Source: JAIXWP01 sp044371755
Lineage (GTDB): Bacteria > Bacteroidota > Bacteroidia > Flavobacteriales_D > Sanyastnellaceae
Assembly (NCBI GenBank): GCA_044371755.1
Contig: JBILSZ010000092.1
Coordinates: 1-10,691, forward strand
Length of the DNA stretch: 10,691 nt
Direction of reading: 5' to 3'
Shown: one piece after another, positions 6,894-10,691 of the stretch
How the letters are laid out: the number at the start of each line of letters is the position of its first letter
Position numbering within the stretch: the stretch's first letter is position 1
Notes under the pieces: generated by a model
The model's input: the letters and a program-made list of their open reading frames with translations, nothing else
Databases searched by the model: none
What the model was told of the DNA's origin: nothing
Translations under genes and position numbers: made by a program

Positions 6894-9572
6894 ATGAGTA
6901 TTTCGAATTATAAAATAAAGCTAAGCGGTCTGGAAGGACTCATAGCACGCAAAGAGTCTAACTTTATCAATGTCGGTGAGCGCACCAATGTAACAGGCTC
7001 AAAAAAATTTCTAGACCTTATTAAAGATCAAAATTTTGATGACGCACTAAACGTAGCACGCGAACAAGTTGAAGGTGGAGCGCAAATCATTGACATCAAT
7101 ATGGATGAAGCGATGATTGACGGTGTCGCTGCTATGACGCGCTTTTTAAATCTCATAGCATCCGAACCTGACATCGCGCGCATACCGATTATGATCGACT
7201 CATCAAAGTGGGAAATAATCGAAGCGGGGCTAAAATGTGTGCAAGGAAAATCAATCGTTAATTCCATTTCTCTAAAGGAAGGTGAAGAAGATTTTTTATT
7301 AAAAGCTAAGAAAATTAGACGTTATGGTGCTGCTGTGATTGTGATGGCCTTCGACGAAGCTGGCCAAGCAGATAGTTATGAAAGACGCATTGAGATATGC
7401 GAGCGTGCTTATCGTTTGTTGGTCGATAAAGTAAATTTCCCTTCTACTGATATCATTTTTGACCCGAATATATTCCCTGTCGGCACAGGTATGGAAGAGC
7501 ATAAAAATAATGCTCTAGACTTTTTCAAAGCGACTAAATGGATTAAGGAAAATCTTCCTGGAGCGCTTATCAGTGGTGGCGTTTCAAACGTTTCTTTTTC
7601 TTTCAGAGGAAATAATAAAGTAAGAGAAGCAATGCACAGCGCATTCCTATTTCATGGCATAAATCATGGAATGGACATGGGCATTGTCAACCCCTCGCAA
7701 CTCGAAGTGTATGATGAAATTCCCAAAGACCTGCTAGAACTTGTAGAAGATGTTTTGCTCAATCGCAAGGATGATGCAACCGAACGTTTGCTCGCCTATG
7801 CTGATGCCAATAAATCAACCAAAGGAAAGGAGAAAGTCGAAGACCTCGCCTGGAGAAATGAGAGCATAGAAAAACGACTGGAACACGCCTTGGTAAAAGG
7901 AATATTAGACTACATCGAACTCGATACTGAAGAGGCGCGGGTGAAGTATGGCAGACCTATCCATGTCATCGAAGGGCCGCTTATGGCTGGAATGAATATC
8001 GTTGGAGACTTGTTTGGCGCAGGTAAAATGTTCTTACCCCAAGTAGTAAAAAGTGCTCGTGTAATGAAAAAGGCTGTTGCCGTTTTAGAGCCATTCTTAC
8101 TAGAGGAGTCCGCAGCATCAGGTGCCGAGGAAAATTCCAACGGTGCTGGAAAAATTCTTCTTGCCACTGTAAAAGGTGATGTGCATGATATTGGAAAAAA
8201 CATTGTAGGTGTGGTTTTAGGTTGTAATAACTATAAAATCATTGATCTAGGTGTGATGGTGCCCGCAGAGAAAATACTTGAAACTGCAATAAAAGAGAAG
8301 GTAGATGCTATTGGACTAAGCGGACTCATCACTCCTTCTTTAGATGAAATGATTTATGTGGCGAAAGAAATGGAGCGTCGCAATATGAATCTTCCTTTAC
8401 TTATTGGAGGGGCCACTACGTCACGTGTTCATACGGCAGTAAAAATTGCACCGTCTTACTCAGGCAGCGTTATTCACGTGCTCGATGCATCGAGGGCTGT
8501 TCCTGTGATTACACAATTGGTCAGCGAAAATGAAACCGAGAAAAGTAATTTCATTTCTCAAGTCAAAGAAGAATATGAAGGGGTACGTGTAAATTATGAA
8601 AAGCACTACCAACAAAAAGCGCTCAAAACCCTTGCTGATGCAAGAAAAAACAAACTTCAACTTCAATTCGACCCAAGCACAATTCTGGCTCCGACAAAGA
8701 AAGGCGTGCATGTACTTCAAAACCTGTCTTTGGAAAAAGTTGCTGAATACATAGATTGGACGCCATTTTTCCAGACGTGGGAATTGCATGGCAAATTCCC
8801 CGCAATTCTAACCGATGAAATTGTTGGCGAACAAGCGACCAATCTTTTTCTGGATGCAAAGAAAATGTTGGAAGAAATTATTTCTAAAAATGTCCTTGAA
8901 ATTAGAGCCGTTCTTGGGATTTTCAAAGCCTATAGTGATACCAATGATGATATAATCTTACCGGAGCAAAATGCAGTTTTCAGAACGTTGCGACAACAAA
9001 CATCTAAGGCGGGAAGTCAGCCCAATATCGCGCTCAGCGATTTCATTGCCCCACAAGGTATTGAAGATTATGTCGGTTGCTTTGCTGTGAGTGCTGGGTT
9101 CGGTTTGGATGATTACATCAAGCCGTTTGAAAAAAATCATGATGACTACAGCAGCATTCTCGCCAAAGCGCTTGCTGACCGCTTGGCTGAGGCCGCTGCA
9201 GAATACGTTCATTACTTGGTAAGAACAGATTATTGGAGTTATCAAAAAGAAGAAGCATTGACCAACGAACAAATGATCAATGAGGAGTATCAAGGCATAC
9301 GACCCGCCCCTGGCTATCCTGCTTGTCCAGATCATTTGGAGAAAATGACCATCTGGAATTTACTCGAAGTAGAAAAAAACACTGGAATGACCTTGACAGA
9401 ATCGCTTGCGATGAATCCAGCCGCGAGTGTTAGTGGATATTATTTTGCTCATCCTGAGTCGAAATATTTTGGAATAGGAAAAATCACCGATGAACAAGTA
9501 GCTGATTTCGCCGCTAGAAAAGGAATTCAATTAGAGGAAGCTCAGCGCTGGCTTGCTCCTAATATTTTATAG
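6894..9572 (+). CDS. metH: methionine synthase, folate/cobalamin/reactivation subunit (split MetH C-terminal half)
   Basis: The 892-residue protein carries the last three MetH modules. The pterin-binding barrel (about 24-290) takes the methyl group from 5-methyl-THF: NVGERTNVTGS at 26-36, DINMDEAMIDG at 67-77 and MIDSSKW at 100-106. The cobalamin cap (about 315-415) has GPLMAGMNIVGDLFGAGKMFLPQVV across 361-385. The Rossmann-like B12 domain (about 418-545) has D429-x-H431-x-x-G434 with His431 as lower cobalt ligand, GLSGLITPSLDEM at 474-486 and GGATTS at 505-510. The AdoMet-binding reactivation domain (about 560-892) has DWTPFFQTWEL at 621-631, RPAPGYPACPDH at 803-814 and HPESKYFGIG at 853-862. 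All key motifs look intact. The start chosen is the ATG at 6894 (MSISNYKIKL), 5 bases after the metH1 stop and preceded by AAAAGGA. A longer frame from a TTG at 6795 would overlap metH1 with unconserved sequence. Together with metH1 the product totals 1229 residues, close to one-chain MetH of about 1227 in E. coli. Confidence 0.97.
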   Translation: MSISNYKIKLSGLEGLIARKESNFINVGERTNVTGSKKFLDLIKDQNFDDALNVAREQVEGGAQIIDINMDEAMIDGVAAMTRFLNLIASEPDIARIPIMIDSSKWEIIEAGLKCVQGKSIVNSISLKEGEEDFLLKAKKIRRYGAAVIVMAFDEAGQADSYERRIEICERAYRLLVDKVNFPSTDIIFDPNIFPVGTGMEEHKNNALDFFKATKWIKENLPGALISGGVSNVSFSFRGNNKVREAMHSAFLFHGINHGMDMGIVNPSQLEVYDEIPKDLLELVEDVLLNRKDDATERLLAYADANKSTKGKEKVEDLAWRNESIEKRLEHALVKGILDYIELDTEEARVKYGRPIHVIEGPLMAGMNIVGDLFGAGKMFLPQVVKSARVMKKAVAVLEPFLLEESAASGAEENSNGAGKILLATVKGDVHDIGKNIVGVVLGCNNYKIIDLGVMVPAEKILETAIKEKVDAIGLSGLITPSLDEMIYVAKEMERRNMNLPLLIGGATTSRVHTAVKIAPSYSGSVIHVLDASRAVPVITQLVSENETEKSNFISQVKEEYEGVRVNYEKHYQQKALKTLADARKNKLQLQFDPSTILAPTKKGVHVLQNLSLEKVAEYIDWTPFFQTWELHGKFPAILTDEIVGEQATNLFLDAKKMLEEIISKNVLEIRAVLGIFKAYSDTNDDIILPEQNAVFRTLRQQTSKAGSQPNIALSDFIAPQGIEDYVGCFAVSAGFGLDDYIKPFEKNHDDYSSILAKALADRLAEAAAEYVHYLVRTDYWSYQKEEALTNEQMINEEYQGIRPAPGYPACPDHLEKMTIWNLLEVEKNTGMTLTESLAMNPAASVSGYYFAHPESKYFGIGKITDEQVADFAARKGIQLEEAQRWLAPNIL

Positions 9573-9579
9573 ATAGAAA

Positions 9580-10533
9580 ATGAAAGTAATTCAACACATA
9601 CAAGAAGCAAAAGACACTCTTTTTAGCTTAGAAATATTACCTCCTCTCAAAGGCCAAAACATCAGTTCCATTTTCGAAACGATGGATAAATTGATGGAGT
9701 TTCAGCCAGCATTTGTGGACGTAACATACCATCGAGAAGAGTATGTCTTTCGCGATGCAGGGAATGGCCTACTGGAAAAACATGTTGTAAAGAAAAGACC
9801 TGGCACAGTGGGCATTTGCGCCGCTGTGACTAATCGCTATCGTGTAGATACCGTTCCGCATATTATTTGCGGTGGATTTTCTAGACAAGACACTGAAGAT
9901 GCATTGATTGATCTCAACTTCGTTGGTATCGACAATGTGCTCGTTCTTCGCGGTGATCCCATTAAAAGCGAAGGCAGATTTAAACCAGAAAACGAAGGGC
10001 ATGCCTTTGCATCTGAGCTCGTAGAACAGGTCGTTAAAATGAATCAAGGCTTATACCTTGACCCAGACCTCAAGGATGTTCAACGAACCAACTTTTGTAT
10101 TGGAGTAGCGGGCTATCCAGAAAAACACTTTGAAGCTCCCAATTTAAATAGCGATTTGAAATACCTCAAAGCCAAAGTAGATGCCGGTGCGGAGTATATC
10201 GTGACACAAATGTTTTATGACAATTCAAAGTTTTTTTCTTTTGCGGAAAAATGCAAGGCAATGGGAATAGACGTTCCGATTATTCCAGGTCTTAAGCCAC
10301 TTTCTGCCAAATCTCAGTTGAGTATTATTCCGCATCATTTTCACATCGACATGCCAGAAGAACTCGTTGAAATGGTGGAAAAGGCAAAATCTGACGCTGA
10401 GGTTCGTGAAATCGGCATCCACTGGTGCATTCAGCAATCTAAGGAGCTGAAAGCTGCGGGTGTGCCTGTGCTTCACTATTATACAATGGGTAAAGCAAAG
10501 TCAACAGCTGAAATTGCAAAAGCCGTTTTTTAA
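9580..10533 (+). CDS. metF: methylenetetrahydrofolate reductase
   Basis: MetF reduces 5,10-methylene-THF to 5-methyl-THF using FAD, and so supplies the methyl donor for MetH1/MetH2. The 317-residue length is normal for the bacterial single-domain enzyme. Visible family features are FSLEILPP (15-22) with the catalytic-type Glu18, FVDVTYHR (45-52), VLVLRGDP (120-127) with Asp126 at the flavin site, GVAGYPEKH (175-183), EYIVTQMFYDN (205-215) with the folate-contacting Gln210, and PIIPGLKPLS (233-242). The barrel appears complete to the C-terminus (HYYTMGKAKSTAEI). The gene begins 7 bases after the metH2 stop codon with no Shine-Dalgarno sequence and is the last gene of the riboswitch-led operon. 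A strong intrinsic terminator follows 23 bases after its stop codon. I see no truncation or missing key residue. Confidence 0.97.
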   Translation: MKVIQHIQEAKDTLFSLEILPPLKGQNISSIFETMDKLMEFQPAFVDVTYHREEYVFRDAGNGLLEKHVVKKRPGTVGICAAVTNRYRVDTVPHIICGGFSRQDTEDALIDLNFVGIDNVLVLRGDPIKSEGRFKPENEGHAFASELVEQVVKMNQGLYLDPDLKDVQRTNFCIGVAGYPEKHFEAPNLNSDLKYLKAKVDAGAEYIVTQMFYDNSKFFSFAEKCKAMGIDVPIIPGLKPLSAKSQLSIIPHHFHIDMPEELVEMVEKAKSDAEVREIGIHWCIQQSKELKAAGVPVLHYYTMGKAKSTAEIAKAVF

Positions 10534-10556
10534 TTGATAAGTCCTTAATAAAGTTC

Positions 10557-10588
10557 AAAAAAAGGTTGCTGTCGTGCAACCTTTTTTT
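10557..10588 (+). terminator. intrinsic terminator of the metH1-metH2-metF operon
   Basis: AAAAAAAGGTTGC (10557-10569) and GCAACCTTTTTTT (10576-10588) form a perfect 13-bp inverted repeat around the 6-base loop TGTCGT. The distal arm ends in seven T residues followed by CTTCTT. This is a textbook Rho-independent terminator 23 bases after the metF stop. Because the near arm begins with A residues, it could also act on leftward transcripts, although no leftward gene is seen next to it. Confidence 0.93.
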
Positions 10589-10600
10589 CTTCTTAAAACA

Positions 10601-10630
10601 TTGGTTTATAGTTTTTTTTATTTAAAATTG
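10601..10630 (+). promoter_or_regulatory. possible promoter of the gene starting at 10666
   Basis: TTG (10601-10603) and TAAAATTG (10623-10630) are separated by 19 bases, which fits the Bacteroidota -33/-7 spacing. The -7 element has one mismatch to TAnnTTTG. It lies between the metF terminator and the next start codon and would give a leader of about 30 bases. Pattern match only, in an AT-rich region. Confidence 0.4.
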
Positions 10631-10665
10631 TCCTCGTAAACCAAAATCAAACAAAACCAATTAAT

Positions 10666-10691
10666 ATGAGGAAAATTTTACTTTCCGTGCT
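10666..10691 (+). CDS. start of a further gene, probable secreted or envelope protein (3' truncated)
   Basis: An ATG at 10666 opens a frame reading MRKILLSV up to the window edge. The positively charged start followed by hydrophobic residues looks like the beginning of a signal peptide. The start is preceded by an A-rich leader (AATCAAACAAAACCAATTAAT), the style seen before metK, and it follows the operon terminator and a possible promoter. Only eight codons are visible, so neither the product nor the reality of the gene can be settled here. Confidence 0.5.

Noticed and set aside
8958..9335. 125-codon minus-strand frame within metH2
   Set aside because: It is a shadow of the conserved MetH reactivation domain and shows no domain or start signal of its own.
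1..10691. Search for CRISPR arrays, insertion sequences, tRNA or rRNA genes, attachment sites and defence or phage modules
   Set aside because: No regularly spaced repeats, transposase-like proteins, cloverleaf-like sequences or mobile-element genes were seen by eye. All long frames are explained by metabolic or secreted-protein genes of similar base composition.

Overview
The window looks like a chromosomal segment of a Bacteroidota bacterium, probably of the Flavobacteriia or Cryomorphaceae type. Four signs point there: a type IX secretion (T9SS) type A C-terminal sorting signal, a secreted Asp-box propeller protein, A-rich leaders with almost no Shine-Dalgarno sequences, and promoter-like TAnnTTTG elements. 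This placement comes from gene content and sequence style; no database comparison was made.

Layout. Bases 1-1033 (+) hold the 3' part of a gene for a probable extracellular beta-rich protein. It meets tail to tail, with 3 bases between, a minus-strand gene (1037-3271) for a secreted Asp-box (BNR/sortilin-like) propeller protein. Next on the minus strand come metK (3350-4609), with its own intrinsic terminator and a likely promoter, and a secreted T9SS-cargo protein (4661-5659). A 215-base divergent intergenic region follows. It carries a clear SAM-I (S-box) riboswitch reading rightward at 5712-5819, immediately downstream of a Bacteroidota-type promoter. The riboswitch leads a compact plus-strand operon: metH1 (homocysteine-binding half of methionine synthase, 5875-6888), metH2 (pterin, cobalamin and reactivation domains, 6894-9572) and metF (methylenetetrahydrofolate reductase, 9580-10533). 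A strong intrinsic terminator closes the operon at 10557-10588. The first codons of another plus-strand gene start at 10666.

Functionally the core is an S-adenosylmethionine cycle locus. MetF makes 5-methyl-THF. MetH1 plus MetH2 use it, through cobalamin, to methylate homocysteine to methionine. The nearby but divergent metK turns methionine into SAM. SAM then feeds back through the riboswitch on metH1-metH2-metF, whereas metK shows no riboswitch. The flanking secreted proteins have no visible link to this pathway.

I see no CRISPR array, insertion sequence, tRNA, rRNA, phage gene or defence system, and no convincing undescribed system. The points most worth checking are the expression platform of the riboswitch, which has no terminator and shows a possible long-range alternative helix, the clean two-gene split of methionine synthase, and the Asp-box protein that lacks a visible T9SS sorting domain.
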